This document shows positions 51,172-60,324 of a stretch of DNA of 64,000 nt, one piece after another (position 1 is the first letter of the stretch; every line of letters begins with the position of its first letter). The notes beneath the pieces were generated by a model, which worked only from the letters and a program-made list of their open reading frames with translations, was not told the DNA's origin and ran no database searches. The DNA is from CAVROP01 sp050008495. Its GTDB lineage: Bacteria; Acidobacteriota; Terriglobia; UBA7540. A program made the position numbers and the translations under genes. Location of the stretch: the NCBI GenBank assembly GCA_050008495.1, contig JBEKMN010000036.1, positions 11,455 to 75,454 on the forward strand, written 5' to 3'.

Positions 51172-53280
51172 ATGCAATCCCTAACTCGGCGTTCGTTCGT
51201 CAAATCGGTCGGCCTGAGTGCCGGCTGGGCCTCGATGCCACCTGTTGCCGAAGCGTTAAGCGCCAGGCCCGAGCCCGATGTACCGCTTCCGCAGAGCCCA
51301 CCCAAGGAAGGAGAGCTGCGTTTTCGCCAGGTTCACTTGGACTTTCATACTTCGCCGCTCATCGCTGACGTCGGAGCGGATTTCGACGCCGACGAATTCG
51401 TGCAGGTCCTGAAGGACGCCCACGTCAATTCCATTAACATTTTTGCCAAGTGTCATCACGGCATGGCTTACTACCCCAGCAAGGTCGGCCCGATGCATCC
51501 GGGGCTGAAATTCGATCTGCTGGGAAAGATGATTGAGGCCTGCCACAAGGCGGATATCCTGACGCCCGTCTACATCACGATCATGTGGGACCAGTACGCT
51601 GCCGAGCAGCACGCCGATTGGCGCGTGCTGGACGAAGAAGGGCGGGCCGACGGAGCCCGGCCGCTCCAGGCAGGCTGGAAACGCGTCTGCCCCAACACTC
51701 CCTATCTTGATTATGTAACCGCGCAAGCCGAAGAGGTAGCCAAGAACTACGAAGTGGATGGCTTCTGGTTCGATATCCTCGAGTATTCGAGTTTCGGATG
51801 CTTCTGTCACTACTGCCTCCAGGAAAGAGAAAAGCTGGGCCTGGATTCAGCCAAGCTGGAAGACCGTTCAAAGCATGCGGAACTAGTCCTGCTGCGGACG
51901 GTGGACCGGCTCTATTCAACGGCCCGGCGCTACCGGCCCAACGCTCTGATGTTCTTCAACGGCCGGGTTCGGGTTGGAATGCGGCCTTATTTGAAATATC
52001 TCACTCAGGTTGAAGTCGAGTCCTTGCCGGGCGGCGGATGGGGGTACGCTCACTTCGCGATCATGTCCCGCTACGTGCGGAATTTGGGCTTGGATTACCT
52101 GGGCATGGACGCCCGGTTCCATCGAAGCTGGGGTGACTTCGGAGGCTTGCGGAATCAGGCAGCACTGGACTACGAATGTTTCCGGATGCTGGCGCAAGCC
52201 GGGAAGTGCTCAGTCGGCGACCAACTCCACCCGCGCGGAAAGCTTGTAAAGCCGGCGTACGAGCGGATCGGACGGACCTATAAGAGCGTGGCGGAGAAAG
52301 AGCCGTGGTGCACGGGTGCGAAGGCGGTGACTGAAATCGGATATCTCTCGACCGCCCATTTCGTCGTGCCGGCCAGCGTCGCGCCCTCCGACGAAGGCAT
52401 AACGAACTTGTTGGAAGAGTTGCATTGCCAATTCGACACGCTCGATCACGAATCGGATTTCTCCCGGTACTCCGTCATCATTCTCCCGGATGGCCATCGT
52501 TTTGACGATCACTTGCTGAACAAAGTGAGGGCTTATCTAACGGGCGGAGGGAAGCTGATCTTGAGCCACGAGTCGGGGCTGGACGCGGCGGGCAAACAGT
52601 TCGCGCTGACGGAGTTGGGGCTCGAATACCTGGGGCCTTCACCGAATCAAGGTAACAAGGGCGACTACTTCGAGGTGCTGGAAGGCGCCAATGCGGGGAT
52701 TGCGCCCATGGTTCATTTCACCTATGTTCCCGGTTCAGTGGTTAAAGCCCAGCCGGGAACAACCGCCTTGGCCCGCATCTGGAAACCCTATTTCGACCGC
52801 AATTACCAGCACTTCAGCTCGCACCAGCAAACCGCTTACGATCAGCCTACGGACCATGTGGCCGCGGCGCAGAAAGGTAACCTCATCTACATCTCATTCC
52901 CCGTGTTCAGCGGTTATGCGAATAATGCTTATGAGGTCCAGAAGCTGTTGGTGAGAAATTGTATCCAACGCCTTCTGCCCAACCCGCTGGTGAAGACGGA
53001 CCTTCCTTCGACGGCGGAACTGACGGTTACGGAGCAAAACGGGAGGCGCATCCTGCACGTGCTGCATTATCCGGCAGCAAGGCGCGCTCCGGACCTGGAC
53101 ATCGTTGAGGAGGTCATCCCCCTTTCCAACGTGAACATCGCCCTGCGTACAGATCAGAAGCCCAAGCAGGTGTACCTGGCCCCGCAACGGCACACCCTGA
53201 AACTCGATTACAACGATGGCTATGCGAGCATTGTTGTTCCCTCGGTACAAGGGCACCAGATGGCAGTCTTCGAACTGTAA
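51172..53280 (+). CDS. Tat-exported GHL6-type glycosyl hydrolase with trimerisation-like domain
   Basis: 702 residues. The Tat signal is LTRRSFVKSVGLSAGWASMP. Residues about 50-200 match the hypothetical glycosyl hydrolase 6 family (GHL6): FDADEFVQVLKDAHVNSINI, FAKCHHGMAYYPSKVGPMHP, then GFWFDILEYSSFGCFC with candidate acidic residues. Residues about 390-600 resemble the beta-galactosidase trimerisation domain, with TGGGKLILSHESG. Substrate unknown; the head-to-head GH29 fucosidase suggests a fucosylated or related glycan (inference). AGGAG lies 4-8 nt before the ATG. Confidence 0.83.
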   Translation: MQSLTRRSFVKSVGLSAGWASMPPVAEALSARPEPDVPLPQSPPKEGELRFRQVHLDFHTSPLIADVGADFDADEFVQVLKDAHVNSINIFAKCHHGMAYYPSKVGPMHPGLKFDLLGKMIEACHKADILTPVYITIMWDQYAAEQHADWRVLDEEGRADGARPLQAGWKRVCPNTPYLDYVTAQAEEVAKNYEVDGFWFDILEYSSFGCFCHYCLQEREKLGLDSAKLEDRSKHAELVLLRTVDRLYSTARRYRPNALMFFNGRVRVGMRPYLKYLTQVEVESLPGGGWGYAHFAIMSRYVRNLGLDYLGMDARFHRSWGDFGGLRNQAALDYECFRMLAQAGKCSVGDQLHPRGKLVKPAYERIGRTYKSVAEKEPWCTGAKAVTEIGYLSTAHFVVPASVAPSDEGITNLLEELHCQFDTLDHESDFSRYSVIILPDGHRFDDHLLNKVRAYLTGGGKLILSHESGLDAAGKQFALTELGLEYLGPSPNQGNKGDYFEVLEGANAGIAPMVHFTYVPGSVVKAQPGTTALARIWKPYFDRNYQHFSSHQQTAYDQPTDHVAAAQKGNLIYISFPVFSGYANNAYEVQKLLVRNCIQRLLPNPLVKTDLPSTAELTVTEQNGRRILHVLHYPAARRAPDLDIVEEVIPLSNVNIALRTDQKPKQVYLAPQRHTLKLDYNDGYASIVVPSVQGHQMAVFEL

Positions 53281-53404
53281 TGGATTCCCGCTTTCGCGGG
53301 AATGACGTGATTTTCGAGAGAACCGTAGGCGACGAGGAATCTCCCTTTGTTTTCAGGGCGAGATTCCCCGCTGCGCTCGGAATGACAGGTTAACGAGAGG
53401 GACT

Positions 53405-56400
53405 GTGCCGTTTCTTTTGATCTGGCTGTTAACGAGTTTGGGAGCGCCGCTCGCGCAGCCTCGTTCTGCTGCGTGGCAAGGAGTGCTCCGCGATGCGAAT
53501 GGGAACTCCGTTTCGGGTGCCGTGGTCATCTTGATAGAACAGCGTAGCGCAGGTGTGCCCGCCACCGCAGGCCAGTTCCCTCTCTCCAAGTTCGAGTGCA
53601 CCACAGATGAACGCGGTGTTTTCAGCTTCGCAGAACTCCTTGCCGGAAGCTACCAGGTGTCAGTGCGCTGGCAGGGGTCAGCAGCAGCTCTGCGGGACAC
53701 GCTGGAGTTGCACGAGGGAGATCGCTTCCAGGCTGGATTGCGCATCTCTGTGGGCCGGAAGGACCTTACTCTCACTGGGGTCTCAGCGGGCGGCGACGAG
53801 CCGGTGAACACCGGCGGGTTGCAAGCCAACAGTAACGGTGAGCGGGCGAGCGGGGGTGAGCAACTGTCAAGCAAGCAAGTCTCCGGATTGCCTCTCAACA
53901 AACGGGACTTTACGCAGTTCCTTCAACTCGCGGCAGGCACCACGACGGATACTAACGGCGCGGCCAACTTCACGCAGCAATTCGCGGTCAATGGACAGCG
54001 CGGATCCACCGCCGTGTTTGCCATGGACGACGTCGACACCACCGACCCTGAGATCGGCGGGGCCGCCTTTTCAAACTTCAACGTCGAGGCCATCCAGGAA
54101 ATCCGCAGTGACTCCGGCGTGATGCCTGCCTCCGTCGGGGAAGGAGCGGCAGCTTTCACCAACGTGATTACGAAATCGGGGACGGACCAGATCCACGGTG
54201 CGGCGTTCGAATTTGCGCGCAATGCGGCGTTTGATGCGCGAAACTTTTTCGATCAGCGAAGTATCGCCAACCCGGGCCGCATCCCGCCGTTCGTCCGCAA
54301 CGAATTCGGCTTCACTAACGGCGGACCGGTTATCCTGCCGGGTCTCTACGATGGTCGCCACCGGACTTACTATTTTGGAGAATATCAGGGTTTCCGACAG
54401 GTGCTGAGCAGCACCGAGGTACTCTCAGTTCCCACGGCGCCAGAACGGCAGGGACTCGACTCCACGGCGGTGCCGGGAGATACGCTGGTCGTTCCGGTGA
54501 ATCCGGCAGTGGCGCCGGTGCTGGCGCGCTATCCCCTGCCCAACGATCTGCAAGGCGCTTACGGAGCCCGGACCTTTGCCACTTCCGTGAAGGTCCCTAC
54601 GGATAGCGACCAGTTTTCCATCCGCATTGACCACAAGATTTCGGACCGCGCCAGTCTGACGGTGCGCTTCGCCCTCGATAATGTTTCCGGGCCCACAACC
54701 AACCCCGACCAGAGTGCCATCGACCCCTCATTCGGCATTCGATTTATTGACCACCAGCGGAATCTGGGGCTTGTGTATACTCGCCAGATCTCCGCCAATC
54801 TCGCCTCCGAATCGGTGATTGATTACATTCGCACCACACCGTCATTCCTCACCACCAACACCACGCAGCCGGGCGTGGTCTTTGCCGACGGCCTTTACGA
54901 GCCCTTCAATACGGCTTCCGGGTCAAATATGGAAATGTGGACAAATCTGATCCAAGTCCGGCAGAGTTTTGCCTGGGTGCGTAAATCCCATGCTTTTAAG
55001 TTCGGCTTTGAGGGACGGTTCAATCGCGATACCGCCACGTATGCGTTCTCCGCGAACGGCACGTACACCTTCGGAGGAGGACCGGCCTACTCGCCGGTCG
55101 CCATCCCGTCCGCCAGCGGGCAACATAATATTTTGCCTGGCGATCTTCTGCCGGATTCGCTGGCCGGATTCTTAACCGCCACTCCCTATGCCTCGGATTT
55201 TTCTATCGCCGGAGCGGACTTCCCAACCGGCAAACTCATCGGACTCACGGCAATTCGCCGCAACGCCTACAACGCGTACTTTCAAGACTCCTGGAAAATA
55301 TCTTCGACAGTGAGCTTGACGTATGGCTTGCGCTACGAGGTCAACGCCCCGTTCCACGAGGCCCACCGTGAGCTCACCGGCGTGGACTTTGTCAGCCCTG
55401 GCGGGCAGCCCGTAAAATCCTGGGATCCGGGCGCGCAAGAAAGGATGATCTTGAATCCCGACCCGATGTATCCACGAGAGTGGGGAGGCTTCGGTCCCCG
55501 CCTTGCCTTAGACTGGCGGGCAACAGGCCACACTACTCTTCGCGCGGGTGCCGGCATCACAACCCGGCTTCCCAATTTGGGCATCGACAATGCGGCCACC
55601 GGGGGATTCCCTTTCGTCATCAATCCCTACTTCACAGCCAAGGCAGGCACGCCGGTGCCCTTCAAAGATTCGGTCATCCCATTTACCGCGCCGCAAGTCT
55701 ATAGCATCGAGGGCCAACCGCTTCTCGTAAACGGGGACTCCCGGAACCTCGCGCCCAACACGGTGGTTGATCTCCGGCGGTTCGAGAACGACCTGGCTGC
55801 TCTTTCGCCGGGGCATCAATCCTACCCGCTGCTCGTTTACGACACGAACAACCGGTACCAGGAAGGCTACATCGAGACGTTCACCGCGGGTTTGGAGCAC
55901 GAATTCAGCGACGTACTCTTCAACGCCTCCTACGTGGGCACGGCAGGAGTGCACCTCTCGGCGATGGATTTCCCCAACGGATACGGCGGCGCCGATCCCG
56001 GTTTCGCTCCGTTTACGACCTTCGATTCGTCAGGGGAGGCGACGGGAGGGCTTGGCCCGGAGTATGTCGTGGGCAGCGCCGTGCACTCGACCTATCACGC
56101 TTTCAACACCAGCCTCTCGAAAACCTCGCCGCGTCTGGGCCTCGGCTTTCAAGCCAATTATACATTCAGCAAGTCTCTCGATTCGGCGAGTTCGGGAGTC
56201 GTTGGGCTGGGGCAAATCCCTTCGGCGGGAACAATCATCCAGGCTCCGCCGCAGGATCCGCGAAATCGCGGCGCTGAGAAAGGCCCCTCCACTTTCGACA
56301 TTACGCACATCGGTAGTTTTGAGTTTATTCAGGTCCTGCCCTTCGATCGTCTGTCTTTTCTAAGGCCTTTGGGCCGGCCTTTCACTTCCGGCTGGCAACT

Positions 56401-56890
56401 TTTGAACATCAGCACTCTCACCAGCGGTTCTCCCTTCTCGGTGTTCTCCGGCGTGCAACAAACTGGGCTCGGCACAAACGGCGCCGACCGCCCGGACCAA
56501 ATCGCGCGGCCCCAGTTCTCCACCAGCCGGAAAATCCGGGAAGATTACTTCGGACTCGGAGACGATAACGCCTCAATCTTTTCGATTCCCGTCGGTTTGC
56601 CGGGCGGAAGTGGACCCAATTCCGGCCAGCTCGGCACCTTGGGGCGCAACACCTTCCGCGGACCCGGCTTTCGCGATTTCGACTTTGCGTTGGTCAAGGA
56701 CACTTCACTTCTGGCGCGACATGGCGGCGAGCCGCTCACGCTGCAATTTCGCGCTGAATTCTTCAACGTGTTTAACCTGGTGAACTTCGGTTTGCCGGCC
56801 AATATCGTTCGTGGAAGCGGGTTCGGCCTCATTAACCACACCGCGGGACCGTCGCGGCAGTTGCAGTTTTCGCTCAAGCTGCTTTATTGA
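53405..56890 (+). CDS. Oar-type TonB-dependent outer-membrane receptor
   Basis: 1161 residues. Signal peptide at 1-17. Residues about 24-115 form a carboxypeptidase-regulatory-like (CarboxypepD_reg) domain (GVLRDANGNSVSGAVVILIE). Residues about 150-260 form the plug (SGLPLNKRDFTQFLQLAAGT, FAVNGQRGSTAVFAMDDVD). The rest is a long beta-barrel with Oar-like motifs RNEFGFTNGGPVILPG and FFNVFNLVNFGLPA, ending in LQFSLKLLY with the terminal aromatic residue of barrel proteins. It imports large substrates such as oligosaccharides or peptides. The start is GTG 53405 after GAGGG. Its position after the glycosidases suggests glycan uptake (inference). Confidence 0.92.
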   Translation: MPFLLIWLLTSLGAPLAQPRSAAWQGVLRDANGNSVSGAVVILIEQRSAGVPATAGQFPLSKFECTTDERGVFSFAELLAGSYQVSVRWQGSAAALRDTLELHEGDRFQAGLRISVGRKDLTLTGVSAGGDEPVNTGGLQANSNGERASGGEQLSSKQVSGLPLNKRDFTQFLQLAAGTTTDTNGAANFTQQFAVNGQRGSTAVFAMDDVDTTDPEIGGAAFSNFNVEAIQEIRSDSGVMPASVGEGAAAFTNVITKSGTDQIHGAAFEFARNAAFDARNFFDQRSIANPGRIPPFVRNEFGFTNGGPVILPGLYDGRHRTYYFGEYQGFRQVLSSTEVLSVPTAPERQGLDSTAVPGDTLVVPVNPAVAPVLARYPLPNDLQGAYGARTFATSVKVPTDSDQFSIRIDHKISDRASLTVRFALDNVSGPTTNPDQSAIDPSFGIRFIDHQRNLGLVYTRQISANLASESVIDYIRTTPSFLTTNTTQPGVVFADGLYEPFNTASGSNMEMWTNLIQVRQSFAWVRKSHAFKFGFEGRFNRDTATYAFSANGTYTFGGGPAYSPVAIPSASGQHNILPGDLLPDSLAGFLTATPYASDFSIAGADFPTGKLIGLTAIRRNAYNAYFQDSWKISSTVSLTYGLRYEVNAPFHEAHRELTGVDFVSPGGQPVKSWDPGAQERMILNPDPMYPREWGGFGPRLALDWRATGHTTLRAGAGITTRLPNLGIDNAATGGFPFVINPYFTAKAGTPVPFKDSVIPFTAPQVYSIEGQPLLVNGDSRNLAPNTVVDLRRFENDLAALSPGHQSYPLLVYDTNNRYQEGYIETFTAGLEHEFSDVLFNASYVGTAGVHLSAMDFPNGYGGADPGFAPFTTFDSSGEATGGLGPEYVVGSAVHSTYHAFNTSLSKTSPRLGLGFQANYTFSKSLDSASSGVVGLGQIPSAGTIIQAPPQDPRNRGAEKGPSTFDITHIGSFEFIQVLPFDRLSFLRPLGRPFTSGWQLLNISTLTSGSPFSVFSGVQQTGLGTNGADRPDQIARPQFSTSRKIREDYFGLGDDNASIFSIPVGLPGGSGPNSGQLGTLGRNTFRGPGFRDFDFALVKDTSLLARHGGEPLTLQFRAEFFNVFNLVNFGLPANIVRGSGFGLINHTAGPSRQLQFSLKLLY

Positions 56891-57073
56891 AGGCAGTCCC
56901 TCATGTTCGTCAGCCGACGAACACCCAGAAACCATGAAAATCCTGTCATTCTGAGCGAAGCGAAGAATGACAACGCGTTTTCAAGGCAGAGTGTTGTAGC
57001 GCGGGCGGAAAAAACCCGACCTACATTTCCGCTGGCAAGCCAGCGCCCTTCGACGCCTTCATCCCCGGCGGGC

Positions 57074-57976
57074 TTATTTGCGCTTTAGGAACTCGCGGAT
57101 CTTTTCGAAGTCTTCGCGCAGGATCTTCTCCTCGCGGGGGTTGCGCAAAACGTAGGCAGGGTGAACGGTGGTGAGGGCTTTGGAATGTGCAAAATCGTAG
57201 AACTGGCCATGAATCTTAGTGATGCCTTCCTTAATTCCCAAGACGGTTTTGACTGCCGGCGCGCCCAGGCAACAGATCAAACGTGGCTGAATGGTCTCGA
57301 GCTGCCGGAAAAGAAAGGGTGAACAAGTCTCGATTTCGTCCTTCTCCGGCGTGCGGTTTCCGGGCGGACGGCACTTGACGACGTTACAGATGTAAACCTC
57401 CTGGCGTTTCATGTCGATCATCTGGATCATGCGATTCAGGAGCTGCCCGGCGCGCCCCACAAACGGCAGGCCCTGCTCGTCTTCGTCGGCCCCCGGTCCC
57501 TCCCCCACAAAAACCAATTCGGCGTGCGGATTCCCTTCCCCGAAAACTATCGTTTTCCGGCCGCCGGAGAGTTTGCAGCGCCGGCAATCGCCCAGGTCGG
57601 CGCGGATCTCCTGGAGCGTTTCGGGGCCTGTCGGTTTTGGCGCCGGTGTTTCGAACAGGCTGAAGGAGGCCACGGGAGGCCTTATGGGTGCGGCCGCGGC
57701 TACGGTCGGCGGGACCTCCACTCGAGGCGGAGGGGCGGCAGGAGCGGCAGGCGTGGTCTCGCGAGCGGCCGGCGGCGTCGCAGCACGGGGTATGGGCACA
57801 CCCGGATGCATCGGCGCAGGCGTCTCGTTACGCGCAGCAGCCAAAGGGGCGGTAGGTGGTGCGCCGGGGCTCGCCGCTGCCGGAGGGCCTGGGCTCCGCC
57901 GGTAGAATTCCTCGATTCCCAGTTCACGATAGAATTGCAACCAATTGGTAAGTTCCTGTTTTAGCCCGTCATCCAT
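57074..57976 (-). CDS. Uracil-DNA glycosylase, family 4 (Fe-S type) with Pro/Ala-rich linker
   Basis: 300 residues. Base-excision repair enzyme that removes uracil from DNA. An N-terminal helix (DDGLKQELTNWLQFYRELGI) is joined by an Ala/Pro-rich linker (residues about 30-125) to the catalytic domain with VFVGEGPGADEDEQGLPFVGRAGQLL and the C-terminal HPAYVLRN. Iron-sulfur cysteines: CRRCKL, then the Cys in ETCSPFLF and in LICCLG. ATG 57976 is used; the longer frame runs through a family F repeat. It ends a housekeeping run with coaBC, rpoZ, gmk and yicC. Confidence 0.92.
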   Translation of the reverse strand: MDDGLKQELTNWLQFYRELGIEEFYRRSPGPPAAASPGAPPTAPLAAARNETPAPMHPGVPIPRAATPPAARETTPAAPAAPPPRVEVPPTVAAAAPIRPPVASFSLFETPAPKPTGPETLQEIRADLGDCRRCKLSGGRKTIVFGEGNPHAELVFVGEGPGADEDEQGLPFVGRAGQLLNRMIQMIDMKRQEVYICNVVKCRPPGNRTPEKDEIETCSPFLFRQLETIQPRLICCLGAPAVKTVLGIKEGITKIHGQFYDFAHSKALTTVHPAYVLRNPREEKILREDFEKIREFLKRK

Positions 57977-57995
57977 TACTCGGCTCTTGAGTAGA

Positions 57996-58070
57996 ACCCC
58001 CTCACCCGGCCCGCCTCCCGATGAAGTGCATCGGGACTGCGGCCCACCCTCTCCCCCAAGGGGGAGAGGG
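57996..58070. repeat. Family F repeat (copy 4) between coaBC and the glycosylase gene
   Basis: ccccctcacccg, then tcccgatgaagtgcatcggga hairpin, then ccctctcccccaaggggga hairpin: the reverse of 40182-40253, with the inner hairpin sequence shared. Confidence 0.65.
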
Positions 58071-58127
58071 CTTGAGATCTCCACTCTTTCCCGACTGACA
58101 TGTCGGGTTCTGCCTACTGCCGACTGC

Positions 58128-59348
58128 CTACTGCCTACTGCCTACCGCCTTCCGCATTGCCACGACCTCGTCGAGGATTCGCTGTGCGACCTCAAGCTTG
58201 CTCATTTTCTCGAGAGGCTTAGTGCGACCGTCGGGGAATACCAGGGTAACGATGTTGGTCTCCACATCAAAACCTGCACCCGGCTGGGAGACGTCATTGG
58301 CTACGATAAAGTCGAGGTGCTTGTCGCGCACTTTGGCGGCAGCGTTCGCCAGCAGGTTTTCAGTCTCCGCCGAGAATCCCACCACCACTTGTCCTGGCCG
58401 CCGCCGGGAAGCCAGCATGGCCAGGATATCCGGCGTGTGCTCAAGCTTAAGCTGGGGAATCCCGTCCTGCTTCTTAAGCTTGTGAGGATAAACTTCCACC
58501 GGCCGGAAGTCCGCCACTGCGGCTGCCATCAAAGTCACCGTAGCCTGCTCGAAGTGATGCAACACGGCCTGCGCCATCTGCTCGGCGGTGCGGACGCGCG
58601 CCACTTCCACCCCGGCAGGAGGATCGAGGTGAGTAGGCCCGCTGATGAGCACCACTCGTGCCCCTCGGCGGCAACCGGCCTGCGCCACCGCATATCCCAT
58701 CTTCCCGGAAGACCTGTTGCTGAGGTAACGCACCTCGTCCCAAGGTTCCTGGGTTGGCCCAGCCGTCACCAGCAGGTATTCACCGCCCAAATCATCCCCT
58801 TCCCCGAGGATGGCAAGCACCGCCTTGGCGATGCTCTCCACGGAGGTGAGGCGGCCCGCCCCGGTCATTCCGCAAGCGAGATAGCCCTCGTCAGGCGGCA
58901 AGACCTTGACTCCCCGCTCGCGCAGAATTTCAACATTCTTTTGCGTGGCAGGGTTTTCCCACATATTCACATTCATGGCCGGAGCTGCAATCAGGGGAGC
59001 CTTGGTGGCCAGGCAGAGGGTGGTGAGGAAATCGTCGGCAATTCCGTGGGCCATCTTTGCCAACACGTTTGCCGTGGCGGGAGCAATCACTACGGCATCA
59101 ATTGCCTGCGCCACGGCGATGTGCTCGATGGCGCTTTCCACGTTGGCTGCCCCCTGCGGTCCGCCGCCAAACATTTCCGTGATGACTTTTCGGCCGGAAA
59201 GAGCTGCAAAAGTGAGCGGAGCGACGAATTCACAGGCATTCCGGGTCATTACGACTTGGACTTCCACGCCTCGCTCTTGCAGCAGGCGCAAGAGTTCCGC
59301 AGCTTTGTAGGCGGCGATGCCGCCCGAGATTCCTAGTGCAACTCGCAT
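58128..59348 (-). CDS. coaBC: CoaBC: phosphopantothenoylcysteine synthetase/decarboxylase
   Basis: 406 residues, bifunctional coenzyme A biosynthesis enzyme. The N-terminal flavoprotein decarboxylase (CoaC) has ISGGIAAYKAAELLR, PAMNVNMW with the active-site Asn, and GYLACGMTGAGRL with the Cys of the flexible flap. The C-terminal synthetase (CoaB) has LLVTAGPTQEPWDEVRYLSN and SSGKMGYAVA (CTP site), then the KK pair in LKKQDG. Length is normal. It lies between rpoZ and the uracil-DNA glycosylase gene, a common order in Acidobacteriota and Deltaproteobacteria-like genomes. Confidence 0.96.
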   Translation of the reverse strand: MRVALGISGGIAAYKAAELLRLLQERGVEVQVVMTRNACEFVAPLTFAALSGRKVITEMFGGGPQGAANVESAIEHIAVAQAIDAVVIAPATANVLAKMAHGIADDFLTTLCLATKAPLIAAPAMNVNMWENPATQKNVEILRERGVKVLPPDEGYLACGMTGAGRLTSVESIAKAVLAILGEGDDLGGEYLLVTAGPTQEPWDEVRYLSNRSSGKMGYAVAQAGCRRGARVVLISGPTHLDPPAGVEVARVRTAEQMAQAVLHHFEQATVTLMAAAVADFRPVEVYPHKLKKQDGIPQLKLEHTPDILAMLASRRRPGQVVVGFSAETENLLANAAAKVRDKHLDFIVANDVSQPGAGFDVETNIVTLVFPDGRTKPLEKMSKLEVAQRILDEVVAMRKAVGSRQ

Positions 59349-59461
59349 GACAAAAACCAGGATACGGGGATCAGGAGTCAGGAGCCAGGAGTCAGGAGTC
59401 AGAATTCGGGATTTCAGATTTCAGATTCAAAGCCCAGTCCCTAGCCCTTAATCCCTAGCCC

Positions 59462-59680
59462 CTACTTCTTCGGCTTCTTGTTCTTGTCGTACTCGCCGGC
59501 GGCCGGCGTCAGCAATTCGAAAGGCACCAAGCCCGCCGTGACTTCTAGTTGGGCTACTCTCGTCAACCGCTTTTCGCTGCTCTGAATGAGCGGGCGCGCG
59601 CCGGCCTGAAGCTGCCGGGCGCGTTTGGCAGCGACCAGAATATAGCGAAACTTGCTGTCGATCTTCTGAGGCAGATCCAT
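59462..59680 (-). CDS. rpoZ: RNA polymerase omega subunit
   Basis: 72 residues (MDLPQKIDSKFRYILVAAKR). The core of omega, KFRYILVAAKRARQLQAGAR, and the following helix are present; it helps assemble the beta' subunit. ATG 59680 is chosen because GGAGG lies 9 nt before it; an ATG at 59689 overlaps the gmk stop codon but leaves no room for a ribosome binding site. The Lys-rich tail (YDKNKKPKK) is usual. Translation is probably coupled with gmk. Confidence 0.88.
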   Translation of the reverse strand: MDLPQKIDSKFRYILVAAKRARQLQAGARPLIQSSEKRLTRVAQLEVTAGLVPFELLTPAAGEYDKNKKPKK

Positions 59681-59685
59681 CCGAT

Positions 59686-60324
59686 TCATCCTCCAAATGT
59701 CCTGCAAATCTCTTGAGCGCGCCCCGCCTGGATCTGGCGCCGCAACCGGCCTGCCTGGACTATCGCTCCCAGGGCCTTTGTGGCCCGCGGGAGATGATCG
59801 TTAACGACCAGATAATCATATTCAGGCCAGTGGGAGATTTCCTGGCGGGCTGCCGCTAACCGTCGTTCTACAACCGCTGGCGAATCCGAATGCCGGTGCG
59901 TCAGGCGCCGTTTCAGCACCTCGAAGGACGGCGGCAATATAAAGACGCTGAGCGCTTCCGGCAAACGCTTCCTGACTTGTTGATGCCCCTGAACATCAAT
60001 ATCGAGCAGCACATCGCGCCCCTCCGCCAAAATCTTCTGGAGCTGTGCTTTCGAGGTGCCGTAAAGGTGTCCAAAAACCTCGGCCCATTCGATGAATTCG
60101 CCCGCAGCGATCATCCGCTCGAAGCGCCGGCAGTTCACGAAAAAGTAGTCGCGCCCTTCTTTCTCACCGTCACGCCGCGGCCGTGTGGTATGGGAAACCG
60201 AAAAAGCCAGATCGGGCCGAGTGGCGATCAGCCGTCTTACCAGGGTTGATTTCCCGGCTCCCGACGGCGCCGAAATAACCAAAATGCTGCCGCGTCCGCA
60301 GGAAAGTTCCTTATTCTCCATCAT
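59686..60324 (-). CDS. gmk: Guanylate kinase
   Basis: 212 residues. P-loop ISAPSGAGKSTLVRRL, GMP-binding region SVSHTTRPRRDGEKEGRDYF and FIEWAEVFGHLYGTSK, then LLDIDVQGHQQVRKRL. It phosphorylates GMP to GDP. The start ATG 60324 (or the next codon, also ATG) has no clear ribosome binding site and lies inside a 16-bp sequence that is a copy of the end of yicC; the two genes were once overlapping and a small element now separates them. See the repeat at 60323-60431. Confidence 0.95.
   Translation of the reverse strand: MMENKELSCGRGSILVISAPSGAGKSTLVRRLIATRPDLAFSVSHTTRPRRDGEKEGRDYFFVNCRRFERMIAAGEFIEWAEVFGHLYGTSKAQLQKILAEGRDVLLDIDVQGHQQVRKRLPEALSVFILPPSFEVLKRRLTHRHSDSPAVVERRLAAARQEISHWPEYDYLVVNDHLPRATKALGAIVQAGRLRRQIQAGRAQEICRTFGG

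Noticed and set aside
57945..59336. A 463-codon plus-strand frame opposite coaBC
   Set aside because: coaBC is certain on the minus strand; the opposite frame has no recognisable feature.
59681..59707. Longer rpoZ starting at 59707 or 59689
   Set aside because: The ATG at 59680 is the one with a properly spaced GGAGG and matches the usual omega N-terminus.
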